Source: Phyllostachys edulis (taxonomy: Eukaryota; Streptophyta; Magnoliopsida; Poales; Poaceae). Taken from it: DNA of 64,000 nucleotides. The DNA lies in NCBI GenBank assembly GCA_036346405.1, contig CM070557.1, positions 53,512,016 through 53,576,015 of the forward strand, given 5' to 3'. This document shows positions 30,831 through 42,938 of the stretch, piece after piece (the stretch's first letter is position 1; each line of letters starts with the position of its first letter). The notes under the pieces are model-generated. The model was not told the DNA's origin and ran no database searches. It was given only the letters and a program-made list of their open reading frames with translations. Made by a program: the position numbers and the translations under genes.

Positions 30831-31800
30831 TACAGGAATGTCAGTCAGAGTTAGTGTTGGAAATGCAGCAGCTAAACTTGCAAATTGTTGAACAAGGATC
30901 AATTTCAGCTTTGGAGATACAGTCAGATTTGGTTGATCAAATCAAACAAGCACAACAGGAAGATCAAGAAATTCAGCAACTTTTGGCAGAAAATCAAAAT
31001 AGAGAAATAGAGGATTTCAACAAAGATGATCAAGGAGTAATAAGGTTCAAAAACCGTCTGTGTGTACCAAACAAAGAAGAACTGAAACAGTTGATTTTGC
31101 AAGAAGCTCACTCATCTCAATTCTCAATACATCTAGGGGGAACAAAAATGTACCAAGACTTGAAGAAGAGGTTTTGGTGGAAAAAGATGAAAAGAGAGAT
31201 AGCTGAGTATATAGTCAAGTGTGATATTTGTCAAAAGATTAAGATAAACCATCAGAAACCTGCAGGATTGTTACAACCTCTACTAGTGCCAGATTGGAAG
31301 TGGGAAGAGATTGGCATGGATTTCGTCACAGGATTACCAAGGACACAAAAAGGATTTGATGCAATATGGGTAATAGTGGACAGATTAACAAAAGTGGCAC
31401 ATTTCATACCAATTCAGCAAACATATGGAAAGAATAAGTTGGCAGAATTGTATATGATCAAGATAATATCTTTACATGGAATTCCAAAGAGAATAGTGTC
31501 CGATAGAGAGCACAGTTCACATCTAAGTTTTGGAAGAAATTACAGAAGCCATGGGAACAGATTTAGCTTTCAAAGACTTACCATCCACAAACCGGGGATG
31601 ACAGAGAGAGTCAATCGATATTGGAGGATATGTTGAGAGCATGTGCTTTAGCTTATGGAGCAACTTGGGATAAGTGTTTACCTTTTGCGAAATTCTCTTA
31701 CAATAATAGTTATCGAGCCAAAGATCAAGATGGCACCTTTTGAAGCCCTCAGATGGCGAGAGTGCGAGAACACCATTGAATTGGACGGACACCGGAGAAA
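30830..31800 (+). pseudogene. Chromovirus integrase
   Basis: In the same frame as RT/RNase H to about 31636: an H2C2 zinc-binding region (EAHSSQFSIHLGGTKMYQDL with KCDICQKIK), then the core with MDFVTGLPRTQKGFDAIWVI (first Asp; second Asp in IWVIVDRLTKVAHFIP). The region around IPKRIVSDREHSSHLSFG is followed by frameshifts, so the end of the core (the Glu of the D,D-35-E triad) is not in the same frame. Confidence 0.9.
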
Positions 31801-31999
31801 GACAGCGGTTGTTAGGTCCTCGAGATAGCCCAAGACTCGAAGATCAAGTTAGACCGATAAGAGACAAGATGAAGATTGCTCAAAGCCAAAAAAGAGTATC
31901 TGCATAAACGTAGAAAAGATTTGAGTTTCAAATTGGAGATCTGGTATATTTGAAAGTTACACCATTCAAAAGCAGTTCAAGGTTTCAAGTAAAGGAAAA

Positions 32000-32383
32000 T
32001 TGGCCCCAAGATACATTGGTCCTTACAAAATTGTGAAAAGAATAGGAGAAGTGGCATACAAGTTACATCGACACCCAACCCAACCGGTATACATGATGTG
32101 TTCCATGTTTCTCACCGTAAAGTGTTTGAGGCGACCAACAGAGCAAGTACCACTTGAAGAGATAGAATTGCGAATGATCGACTTATGAGGAAGAACCCAC
32201 GATGATACTTGACACTCTGAGAGGCGGTTGAGAGGCAAGAATGTCAAGTTTTGCAAGGTTCTCTCGAAGAATCATCTTGAGGAAGAAGCAACATGGGAAA
32301 AGGAATTGAAAATGCAATGAGATTTTCCCAACTCGTTCCCGACCTGCGTGAATCTCGAGGTCGAGATTCCTTTAAGAGTAGGT
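32000..32383 (+). pseudogene. Integrase C-terminus and chromodomain-like tail
   Basis: Frames give LAPRYIGPYKIVKRIGEVAY (integrase C-terminal fold). After frameshifts they give a tail with TLRGRLRGKNVKFCKVL and EEEATWEKE, matching the chromodomain ends of Tekay-type chromoviruses, where the module guides insertion to marked chromatin. It is followed directly by the 3' LTR. Confidence 0.75.
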
Positions 32384-35280
32384 TGAAACACTGAAAAATT
32401 TCAAAGTTTGAAAATTAGTTTGAATTCAAAATCGAATTTCAAAATTCAAATCCAAATTCAAATTTCGCCAAAATTTGCCAAACCCTAACCCTAACCCTAA
32501 CCCGCTTTCCTTCCTTTCCGCTTTCACTTTCACCAAGCCCCACTCGCCACCTCGCACATGGCCGTGATCCTTCTTCTTGCTTCCCCACCGCCTCCAAGTC
32601 GTCATGGGAGAGCCTGGCCACCGCTTTTGGTCAGCCGCCTTCAACCGAGCCGCAACAGGCCACCGCCACCTCCCCGCCACCTCTCCTGCCACCTCTTGGC
32701 CACCTGCCACCTCATGCGCCTGAGTGGTGGCGGCCACCTCCCGATTCGTCGGTGAGAAGCCGCCGCTTCTCGCCTCGACCCTCGCCTCCGTACCTCACTT
32801 TGACCACGGCGCCTGCCGCCTCGCCTACCACTACCACTCACTGCTGGGCGTCCTCGCCGTCGCCTCTTAGCTCCCATCGCTTCCCATCGTGGGCTATAAA
32901 GCCGCCCGCTTGGCCTCTTCAACCCGCACCAACCCAACCCTTCCTCCTTCGTCCCGATCTTGGAAAGTCGTCGCCGCCGCCTCGGTTCCCTTCGGAAGAA
33001 CAACCCCACCCCAAGCCAATCCCACCCACCCGAGGCAAAACAAAACCCCAGAGCCCCTACCCTCTCTCGGTCACTAAGCGCCGGCCTATCTATGCCGCCC
33101 GCCGCCTCCTCACCCCGAAACCCTAAAACCCGACGCTAAAACACACGCCTAAAACCCTAGGGTCTAGAGACTTACGGTGAGCCGCCTTGCGCTTCTTCTC
33201 CCATCCGCCGTGATCGCTCGCGTCGTAAACCGACGCCTGTACACGATCCACGCCGCTTTGTCTTGAAGCCATATGCCATGGCGCTTTAACTGCTGACGGC
33301 ACCGCGTTATACTAGCGACGCTTTTGCAGCCAAGGCGTCGCGTGATGGGCTGTGGGCGTTTTTGCCGAGTGGGTGCAGCCAGATCTTGTGGCCGTTCTTG
33401 TTTAAAAACACTGCTGAGCCCAACACTTGTTCAAAAACGGTCGATCTTCGTTCACAAGACAAGAAAATTAGGTTTTTAATCCCAAAAGTCCAGAAATTGC
33501 ACATTAAGCCATAATTCCTATTCCTATACTTAAAATGGTGATTAATTATTGTTTATATCTAATTAATAGGTATGAACAGTAAATTGGTCACATTTTGTCG
33601 AAAACCCTAACTTGAGTTTAAATAACCTTTTTGACCGTCCTGAACTCTTAAAATCCAATCCTAACTCCGTTCAGCCATTTCCAACTCCTTTACCTCTTTA
33701 AGTTGATTTCCTTTCTTCTTTTATATTTTTGTTGTAGTTGGATCTTTTTCTGGGCTCGTTCCTTGTTGAGCCAGGAGTTTTATTGGTTTTTGTGTCTTCG
33801 CTAGGTTTCGACGCCGACGAGCCACCGAGACTTCGCAGACAGACCCCGACGTGGCGACAGAGTTAGTGGATTTCGAACAAGGAGGCAAGTTGCATACCTT
33901 GAACATATTGAACCTACCTGTCATATAATTTATATTATTATCTTCATTAAAATATTTCAGCCAAGTATTTCAACAAAGAAATAATACTTTGGAATGCCAT
34001 GTTGAATAGATATACATCCTTAAACCCCACATATTAAACCACCCATTCTTGTAAGCCATATTCACCTTGACAAACTTGATTCACATAAAATAATAGCAAA
34101 TATTCATTAAGTCATACAAAACTCGTTCTAAATCTTTGTTAAGGAGAGTTGGCTTTAGGCCAATGGGATTTTGGTGTAAGTTGAGGTTGTGTCCATTGAG
34201 TTGGACAACCCAATATACTTGGTAAATTGGGTCATCGGTGAGATCAAGAGGTGGGTAACAATGTGTTGGGCCATCGCCTCATTTGGGTGACACGTAAGGA
34301 CAAGAACCTTGTGCTAAGTAATGAACCAAGAAAACGCTCAACCACATGCGTGGTCATTACTCCCTAGCTTAGTACACCGCTCATCCAATTGAATATCTAC
34401 AAGATCAAAGGTGAGACAGGTGTACCCTAAGGACACCACCGGTTCTTACTGTGAGATGGGCCGTCGAAGATCGAGTCTGAGTCCACTATTGGCCGGTGGT
34501 CTCCAGGGTCAGATGGATTAAGATCTACCGGGTAGAGGCTAAAAGGATAAGCAAAGAAAATGCTTTGTTATCCCTCTCGGTTGTACGCAAACATGATGTG
34601 TGTCAATATGAGTCGTGATATCGTGTGGGTAAAGTTGGGCAACTCTGCGAGTGTAACCAATGTTATTGAATACACCGTGCTTAGGTTAATGAAGCTGTGT
34701 TCATGGGTGATGCCAACATACGAAGCATAAGTAGAATTTTACAGATGTTAATTGATAATTTGAGAAGTTGTTAACCCCTATGGCTATATTTATTACTGTT
34801 TTACTGCCTTTATTTATGTTAAAGCTTTTAAAGTCAACTAATGCATTCCACATATACCTGTTTGGTAAAACTGTACCATTCCTTTGACATTTCCAGCATA
34901 TAGTTAAATATCATTTTCTATGCAATTTGCTGAGTACGGTAGTTGTACTCATTCTTGCTTAAGCAATCAACAGAAGAGTTTTGGGAAGATCCAGGTGTGC
35001 TCTACGAGCAAGAAGAACCGGTAGACCTTGACGACTACTGGTACTAGGGTCTCGTTTACGCCCAAGTTTCCTGTGGTGCTAGCTTTCTTTTGAAGTGTAT
35101 TATATTACTTTCGAGCTCAAATGCTCGCTCGCTTTAAAACCGGGTCATTAAGCCCTATCTCTTGTAATAAAAGTCTCTTTTCTTTGTGTCGTTTGCTTGC
35201 TTGTAAAACCACGACTTTACAACTGTACATCCTGGACAGTTGTAAAGATTCTAACGATCCCTAGTTTTGGGGTCGTTCCA
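32384..35280 (+). repeat. Chromovirus 3' LTR, 2,897 bp
   Basis: Begins tgaaacactgaaaaatttca and ends ggggtcgttcca. It is colinear with the 5' LTR over its full length, with many 1-4-nt insertions and deletions and fewer visible substitutions. It carries three telomere-like units at 32480-32503 against two in the 5' LTR. Confidence 0.92.
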
Positions 35281-35285
35281 ACCTG
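35281..35285. repeat. Chromovirus target site duplication, right (acctg)
   Basis: Second copy of acctg; the sucrose synthase exon resumes with tcaggccttccagcagacac. Confidence 0.93.
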
Positions 35286-38016
35286 TCAGGCCTTCCAGCA
35301 GACACCCCGTACTCGGAGTTCCACCACAGGTACTGCATAATCGTTATACACATATGATCATTGAAAGGCTTTTTTCTGACATAAAAAGCTATTGTTGTTG
35401 CATATCGGACCAATGTTCTTTTCATTGAATAAATTAAGGTTCCAAGAGCTTGGTTTGGAGAAGGGTTGGGGTGACTGTGCCCATCGTGTCCGCGAGACTA
35501 TTCACCTTCTCTTGGACCTTCTCGAGGCCCCTGATCCGTCCACCTTGGAGAAGTTCCTCGGAACAATCCCAATGGTGTTCAATGTTGTTATCCTCTCCCC
35601 ACATGGTTACTTTGCTCAGGCCAATGTCTTGGGGTACCCTGATACTGGTGGGCAGGTAAAATCCCGATCCAATTTTGACAGTTGACATATTCACTCTTCG
35701 CATACTAAAAACACCACCAAATCGTTGTTGTCACAATTTTGTTTTGTCATGGCAACTCACAGGTTGTCTACATTTTGGATCAAGTCCGTGCTATGGAGAA
35801 CGAGATGTTGTTGAGGATCAAACAGCAAGGTCTCAACATCACACCAAGGATTCTCATTGTAAGTTCAATACTCAATATGGTCAAATACGAGCTTGCTATT
35901 TTAACTGATCCCAGATAATAATGCCTCTTTGGTCTTGCACAGGTCACCAGGTTGCTCCCTGATGAGCATGGCACCACCTGTGGCCAGCGCCTTGAGAAGG
36001 TCCTAGGCACCGAGCACGTGTGCCATTCAGAACAGAAAATGGGATTGTTCACAAATGGATCTCGCGATTCGAAGTCTGGCCTTACCTGGAAACATACACC
36101 GATGTACATATCTCACCTCCCTGCAGGTTTATTGGTTATCATTTCATCAAAATGGTCAATTTATCGTTTTTTTTCTGTTGCTTCTAGGACGTGGCACACG
36201 AGATTGCCGGAGAGCTGCAGGCCAACCCTGACCTGATCATTGGAAACTACAGTGATGGCAACCTTGTTGCGTGTTTGTTGGCGCACAAGTTGGGTGTTAC
36301 TCACGTATGCACTCTAGCACCTTGCTCGGTACAAGATGTACTCGCATTGCCATAGCATTTCACCATGTTTCTTGTTTCATTATATGCAGTGTACCATCGC
36401 CCATGCCCTTGAGAAAACCAAGTACCCCAACTCTGACCTATACTGGAAGAAGTTTGAGGATCACTACCACTTCTCCTGCCAGTTCACAGCTGACCTGATT
36501 GCAATGAACCATGCTGACTTCATCATTACCAGTACCTTCCAAGAGATTGCTGGAAAGTAATATTTCTTTTACACACAGCTTTGTGGTCATTTGCAAATGT
36601 CTTCAACTGATGTTATGTCATCGTCTAATTTTCAGTAAGGATACTGTGGGGCAGTACGAGTCTCACATGGCATTCACAATGCCTGGTCTCTATCGTGTTG
36701 TCCACGGTATTGATGTCTTTGACCCCAAGTTCAACATCGTCTCCCCTGGTGCCGACATGTCCATCTACTTCACATACACCGAATCTCAGAAGAGGCTTAC
36801 ATCTCTCCATGCGGAGATCGATGAACTACTCTTCAGTGATGTTGAGAACACTGAGCACAAGTGAGGATTGCATATTTTTTTATCAGTTTGATTTGTAATC
36901 GGATAGGTCCATATCTTGCCTGTCATCTTACTTGAGTACCTCCGTAGGTTTGTGCTGAAGGACAAGAAGAAACCAATCATCTTCTCTATGGCTAGGCTGA
37001 ACCGCGTCAAGAGTTTGACTGGTCTGGTAGAACTGTATGGCCGGAACCCTCGCCTACAGGAGCTGGTTAACCTTGTGGTTGTCTGTGGTGACCATGGGAA
37101 GGAGTCTAAGGACAAGGAGGAGCAGGCCGAGTTCAAGAAGATGTTCGATCTTATCGAGCAGTACAACTTGAACGGCCACATCCGCTGGATCTCTGCTCAG
37201 ATGAACCGTGTCCGCAACAGTGAGCTCTACCGCTACATCTGTGACATGAGGGGAGCCTTTGTGCAGGTGACGAATAATGGCAAGCTATGAACTCATGAAG
37301 ACTGAATCGCAACATTTCCTAGTTCCGACTCTCTTTTCTTTTTGCTTCCTGTGCTCAGCCTGCTTTCGATGAGGCCTTCGGGCTTACCGTCGTAGAGGCC
37401 ATGACCTGTGGTCTTCCGACATTCGCAACTGCCTACGGTGGTCCAGCTGAGATCATTGTGCACGGCGTGTCTGGCTACCACATCGATCCTTACCAGAGCA
37501 ACAAGGCCTCTGGGCTGCTCGTGGAGTTCTTCGAGAAGTGTCAGGATGACCCAAGCCACTGAACCAAGATCTCGCAGGGTGGACTTCAGCGCATTGAGGA
37601 GAAGTACGCAATACTCTCATCTGTCTATGTTACCATCTGATGCACCCTCTTTTTTATTAAGCACTGAACTGGGATGTTGTCACATGATCTTGATGCAGAT
37701 ACACCTGGAAGCTCTACTCCGAGAGGCTGATGACCCTCTCCGGTGTCTATGGTTTCTGGAAGTACGTCTCCAACCTTGACAGGCGCGAGACTCGCCGCTA
37801 TCTCGAGATGTTGTATGCCCTCAAGTACCGCAAAATGGTGTGTGCCGGAACCGGAACATTGTGCTTTCATCGATTCTTTCAGCTCAGTTCGTGGCTTCAG
37901 GCTTATTTTTTCCGTGCCTTTGTTGTGTGCAGGCTACCACTGTTCCATTGGCTGTTGAGGGAGAGTCCTCAAGCAAAGGATCTGGCCTTACCACCGTCGA
38001 AAAGCATGGTCGATGA

Positions 38017-39869
38017 GCGCTCCATTTTTTGCATTCTTGATCCAGGGGTGAAAGTGAAGCAGAAATTGGAGAATGAATGCATTGCATTTCCTAGGTTGTA
38101 GTTTCAAGGCAAATTCTGTGGGAGCTTCTGTGTTGTAAGAGGGGAACTGGGTGGGAGGAATGTGCTGTGTGGTTGGTGCTTTCCATGTATGCTATGAATG
38201 AATGAATAATAAGATGGTCTCGGTGCTGTTAATGGAATCATCTTGTTACCCTGAAAACTAGCCAAAATTCTGTGCACTTGTGCGGTTACCATTTAGCAGT
38301 AGTGTTTCAGAATTCGTCAAATCGCCATGTTATCCTTGATTACCCAAGATAGTCGGTGCATGCATCTGGAATTCTGGGTGAATGTGGATGCTTTCTTTGA
38401 ACCGAGGGGTTACAAGATACAGCAACCAAGGATCGTATGACGAAGGGTGATCAATCTTCTCATTCTTTTCACTCGAGCGAAGGAGTGTTTCTTCAACAGG
38501 GACCCAGAGGCAGAGGGATGGGCGGACGAACCGAAGCGACGACGCGGCGGCGAGTGGTTAGCCGAACTTGGGGAGGGAGAGGGACCGATCGACCCGCGAA
38601 GCGCGCAAACTCAGAACGCACGCCTGGCCAGGCCGCGACGCCGCCGGGCGGCGCGAGACGGCCCCCCGCGGGGCTCTTGCACACGGCCGCACCGCCGATT
38701 AAACGGCACCGTTCCGCGCTCCAGCCGCGGCCCTGTTCGTGCGCGCGAGCCTTGCCGTCCCTCGTCGTGCCGTGCCGTGCGGCCGTAAGAGGCCTGTCGC
38801 TTCCGTGCCGTGCCTCGGCCCATCACGGCGGCACGATACCGCGTATCCCACGCTGCGTGGGCCCCACATGTCTGATAAAACCGGATCCGCTATGAAGCTG
38901 CCTGCCACCTCGGATCGGATCCTTGCTCTGGTGGAATCCGTGACCCGATGGACCGGAGAACCCAAACCCGAAGCCCGATAACGTGGAGATGAGGGTGAGG
39001 CAGCGGTAGCCTAGCCTTGCTTCCCTTCTCTGCCCCTTCCCCCTACCCTTGTCGGCGAACGGAAGAAACCAACCCAATCCCTAACCCCGCGCCCAGCCGC
39101 GACGATCGCCTCGAAATCCCCTCCGATCCGGTGCGCCTAGAGCTCGGTAACTTCTACTTCCCCTGGATTCGCCGTGGCTCTTGCTTTCTACGGCTGTGTG
39201 GTTCGTTAGGATGGATGGGGGCGATTAGCTAGCGTCCTTTGCCGCGCCGTTTGATCCGACTGTGTAGTTTTTTTTTGTTTGATTTGTCGTGCCTGTTCCT
39301 GATTTCTGTTTTGTTGGTTCGATAGGGTTAATTTGTCGGTTGATCGATCCATATCCCCTGTAGGGTTTCGGAATTCTTGTCCCGGTTGCTTAGCTGTAGA
39401 CGTTAGGTATACATGCTGCAAGTCATCGTTGTTTGGGAATTATTTCGAGCGTATTTGTCGCAGCGCAGTTGCACCTCTACCTCTAGTTTCAATTAGATGC
39501 CTTCAGAGTCCAGATTCATGATGTGCGTAGAATTACTTGGATCGTTCGTGACTCTGTTGCAATGCTTATTGCTGTAGACGGTGTAGAACTGGAATGCTAA
39601 TCATAGTTCAAATCGTGTATTTTCCATAGCCGTCTGATTCTCAAATATGCGTACAGAGTTTCATATATCTGTCAAAAGAACACGATACAATGAACGAATT
39701 AGGTGAAAGGATGAATTTCTTGATCTGGTAATGAAATAGAGAAACATTTTGAAGGATCTGCCATTTTAATCTTTTTCTTTTCATCTCTGTTTGTTAATGG
39801 AAGTTATGTACAACCACTTGCAGGTGGTTCTGTGTTATTACTACATGAGTGCTGTATCTAAATGATTCC
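38017..39869. other. Sucrose synthase 3' flank and FYVE/SYLF gene promoter and leader
   Basis: 38017-38280 is the 3' UTR-like flank of sucrose synthase. 38500-38870 is very GC-rich (CpG-rich) without a conserved frame. A leader exon is likely at about 38990-39147, ending in a donor (gctcg|gtaact). The acceptor ttgcag at about 39823 would give a 5' UTR intron of about 0.7 kb, with the next ATG in good frame at 39870. A short upstream ATG frame (39845-39865) precedes it. Confidence 0.5.
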
Positions 39870-42227
39870 ATGGGGACTCCAAATGAAGTGACATACTCTT
39901 CCCTCTCTAAAATCGATAGCAACCACAGTCAGGGAGCTCATATATCCAATCTAGTTCCCGGAAACAAATATCCGGCGGACGATTATCTCTACGAGCCATC
40001 TCTGGAACCAGACTTTCCATCAGAGTATGATTCAAGAGAAGATCCGTTCATTCCAACTCGAGCTAGCCCAACTATCAATTTAAAGACTGTTCTAGGTGGG
40101 CTGGCTGCAATCGTTTCGGGCGGAAACAAGAGCCAGGATAATACATTGCAGCAGCAAGGTTTCAGCACAGATGTATCATTTCTAGGATCTGACAAGGATG
40201 GTGATGTTAACGTGCATCCATCTGTCTGCGTTCCAAGTGCGCCGCCGCTACTTGAAGCAAGTGCTTTACAGTACAGTGCATACAGGGAGGTGTTGCAGGC
40301 AGATCCCCCAGAGTGGTTACCAGATAGCTCTACTAATGTGTGCCTGCAGTGCAGTTCTCCTTTCACGGCACTGACTCGTGGAAGGCACCATTGCCGGTTC
40401 TGTGGGGGTATTTTCTGTAAAGATTGTTCTAAGGGAAGATGCTTGATGCCCATGAAGTTCAGACAGCGTGATCCTCAGAGAGTTTGTGATGCTTGCTACG
40501 ATAGACTTGATCCACTTCAGGGCATATTGATCAACTACAATAGTAATGCCATGCAGCCAGCCAAACATGATGTCATGGATTGGACAAGCACGAGAAGCTG
40601 GTTGAACTTGCCTGTTGGTTTATCAATGGAGTATGAGATATACAAGGCAACAAATACGATGAAGAAATATTGCCAGGTAAGTGTGATGTTTTACCCTTCA
40701 AGGAGATGTAACTTTGTCATCCTGGTTGAGAAATGTCTCTGTTTTGGAATATGTAGGTTGACAGATTAAACCCTGAGAAGTCCATCCCATCATCTATCCT
40801 CAAGGGAGCAAAAGGGCTTGCTGTGCTAACAGTCGCCAAGGCGGGTGCAGTTCTTACGTACAAAGTTGGCACTGGACTTGTTGTTGCTCGCAGATCAGAT
40901 GGATCATGGTCTGCCCCATCAGCAATTTTATCTGTTGGATTGGGATGGGGAGTGCAGGTACTTGTGCAATAAAATCTTATTTCTCTTAATGCACAGATAG
41001 CATCTGTGGTTTATGCTGGTCAGATATAAAAATCTTGTGGTCTTAACCAGAAATAAGAACCTTTATGCTATTCAATTAAGATAAGCTGATCAGATTAGGT
41101 ATATATTTATCCTATCGAAGGGTATAAGCAAGTTAATAAATGCACCAATTGATGAGCAAACTATCTTGATGAGTTTCTGTCTTGCTTTGATTTACTACAT
41201 GTATATGTCCACAAAGAAACCATGGAATCCCAATAATCTGTATGACCTTCCTGAACAATTTCTGTGAACTGCATTTAAGCATTGTGGCCCATTTATATAA
41301 GAGATTTTCACAATGTAAAGAGCAAGTTGATATTGAAGCACTGTGATGATTTGCACACTGAACTACAGTTTGTTGTTAGGATCGCTGATCTCCCTTTGAT
41401 GAGGCCTTTCTTTTTATTTTCCAGATTGGGGGAGAATTGACAGATTTTATAATTGTGCTTCATGGTAGTAAAGCTGTCAAGGCATTCAGCAGCCGCATGC
41501 ATCTTTCTCTTGGGGCAGGATTGAGTGCGGCAGCAGGACCAATCGGCAGAGCCTTTGAAGCAGATGTTCGGGCCAGTGAAAAAGGTTCTGGGATATGCTA
41601 CACTTACAGCTGCAGCAAAGGTACTAATGACAAAATTGCCTCCTGACAGTGTTCTTCTTTTGAATACATGCTTAATATTAGAAATACTAAAAATGGGTGG
41701 GAACAAGCATGTTTCCGGCATTGGTATCAAGTAGAAATTCCAAATGGAAGTTTTTACATACCGGACTGAGCTTTCTAATATCTCTTATCACCTTTTAACT
41801 GTCTTTGCTTGGTTGTTTATTGTTGCATGTTAAATAATAATTCGAAAAGTAACTTTTGTAGTCGCATTTCTGCAAAAAAAAAAAACTCAGATTCAATCCT
41901 CTCATTAGCCAAAGGAAATCCTTGCAAGTAAAAAATAATCTTCTATTTTTGGCTCTACCTTTTGGGAAGTTCGTAAGTCATAACACAGCTATCTCAATAT
42001 CCTTCTGATTCATAAACTTCTTTATTTGAAAACTTCGAACAGGTGCCTTCGTTGGGGTCTCACTGGAAGGAAATGTCGTGACAACCAGATCAGAAACCAA
42101 TCTGCGGTTCTACGGGGACGCTTACTTGACCACAAGCGATATCCTGTTTGGGAAGGTGGAGAGGCCCAGAGCTGCCCAGCCCTTGTACTCAGCTCTAGAT
42201 GATCTATTCTCCAAAATGGTTTGCTAG
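39870..42227 (+). CDS. CFS1: FYVE and SYLF domain protein, CFS1-like, 4 coding exons
   Basis: Endosomal/autophagic adaptor family. The Arabidopsis member CFS1 binds PI3P through FYVE, actin through SYLF and the ESCRT-I subunit VPS23 through a PSAPP motif, and acts in autophagosome turnover. Exons 39870-40676, 40757-40957, 41425-41620 and 42043-42227 keep phase and give 462 residues. The FYVE finger spans about residues 149-213: WLPD, then CLQC, RGRHHCRFCGG (PI3P-binding basic motif), CKDC, and RVCDACYDRL. A PSAPP motif occurs at about residues 122-126. The SYLF domain covers about 255-460, with ILKGAKGLAVLTVAKAGAVL and the final DILFGKVERP region. The start is chosen as the first ATG in frame; an upstream ATG gives only a short uORF. 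No lesion is seen. Other names are possible, but the domain pair is clear. Confidence 0.93.
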
Positions 42228-42938
42228 TTCTAGTCATGTTAGCCTGCATGGCCCGATTGTCAGCGTTCAGTGATGTACATATACAAAAGATACCAGGAAA
42301 ATCCTCGCAAAAAAAGATGCCAGGAAAATGTACAGCTTTTATTGGATGGTTTCAGTGCTAACATCAATCAACACGTGCAAATATTGGCAGGATATTAACG
42401 TTATGTGCGGATGTGGTCTCATTCATGCAATGCAACACTACTAATTTTGGTACTTACGGAGTTTCTGGCTTGATCTGAGCACATGTCGAGCAGCTCACAG
42501 TTTTTCAGTAGCGAATTTGATGGAGCCATTTCGCTATACACGCAAGGTGTAATGGAAATCAGCACCCCAGGACGAGTCGTTCTCGCCTGCTGCTTATTTT
42601 TTTCCTCCAACAGCGCATGTGCATCCTAGGTCCTTAGGCAATGCCGTAAGAGAATTTTTTTTAGTACCTATGCCTAAGGACGGGATTTGGTGCTAAATCA
42701 GGATTGCATGGGACTGAAACAAACATTGGAAGCTGGTGCTACGTCGTGAAAAGTTGAACGTTTAGCACCTAGTGCTAAGGGTAAAAATAAAAATGGTGCT
42801 AAGGGTTAGAGTAAACGTAGAAAGCTGATGCTATGTCAGGAAAAGTTAAGCGTTTAGCATCTATAGATGGTGCTAAAGGTCGAAGTAAAATTAACTAACA
42901 ATGATATTGTGGAGAGAGAGGAGTGGTGTATCCACTTA
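42228..42938. other. 3' flank of the FYVE/SYLF gene with a diverged direct repeat
   Basis: Contains two related units of about 50 bp, at about 42732 (gctggtgctacgtcgtgaaa) and 42824 (gctgatgctatgtcaggaaa), each followed by a gtttagca word and ending near tgctaa; period about 92 bp. No gene is seen. Confidence 0.55.

Larger units (their letters stand above)
23489..35280 (+). mobile_element. Tekay-like Ty3/gypsy chromovirus, 11.8 kb, inserted in a sucrose synthase exon
   Basis: A complete-length LTR retrotransposon in the same orientation as the host gene: 5' LTR 23489-26403, primer-binding site, an extra ORF (26654-27508), gag with two CCHC knuckles, protease, RT, RNase H, integrase, a C-terminal chromodomain-like tail and 3' LTR 32384-35280. 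The order RT-RH-INT is Ty3/gypsy, and the chromodomain tail plus LTRs near 2.9 kb point to the Tekay/Del lineage. A perfect 5-bp target duplication marks it as one insertion event. Gag-pol has several frameshifts and stops, and the two LTRs differ by many small indels, so it is neither intact nor very recent. Confidence 0.94.
22240..38016 (+). pseudogene. SUS3: Sucrose synthase, split by a chromovirus and otherwise broken
   Basis: Sucrose synthase interconverts sucrose plus UDP with fructose plus UDP-glucose. Exon blocks: 22240-22374, 22469-22620, 22717-22909, 23414-23488 joined with 35286-35329 across the transposon, 35439-35655, 35763-35858, 35943-36103, 36188-36304, 36390-36556, 36636-36860, 36948-37266, 37359-37603, 37699-37837, 37933-38016. 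Splice sites and phases are conserved throughout. Landmarks are GYPDTGGQ (sugar-binding loop), KTKYPNSDLYWKKFEDHYHF, MPGLYRVVHGIDVFDPKFNI, and the GT-B E-x7-E motif EAFGLTVVEAM. Four lesions are seen: the first about 35 codons, including the regulatory N-terminal Ser region, are unrecognisable; an 11.8-kb insertion sits in exon 4 as numbered here; a 16-nt deletion near 36023 shifts the frame (161 nt present where 177 would keep phase); and a TGA at 37560-37562 replaces the Trp of SHWTK. The symbol is by remembered rice synteny. Confidence 0.93.

Noticed and set aside
32480..32503. Interstitial telomere
   Set aside because: Only three CCCTAA units, present in both LTRs of an element; part of the LTR, not a telomere remnant.
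38437..38965. Overlapping Arg/Pro-rich frames between sucrose synthase and the FYVE/SYLF gene
   Set aside because: CpG-rich promoter-like sequence; all frames open by composition only.
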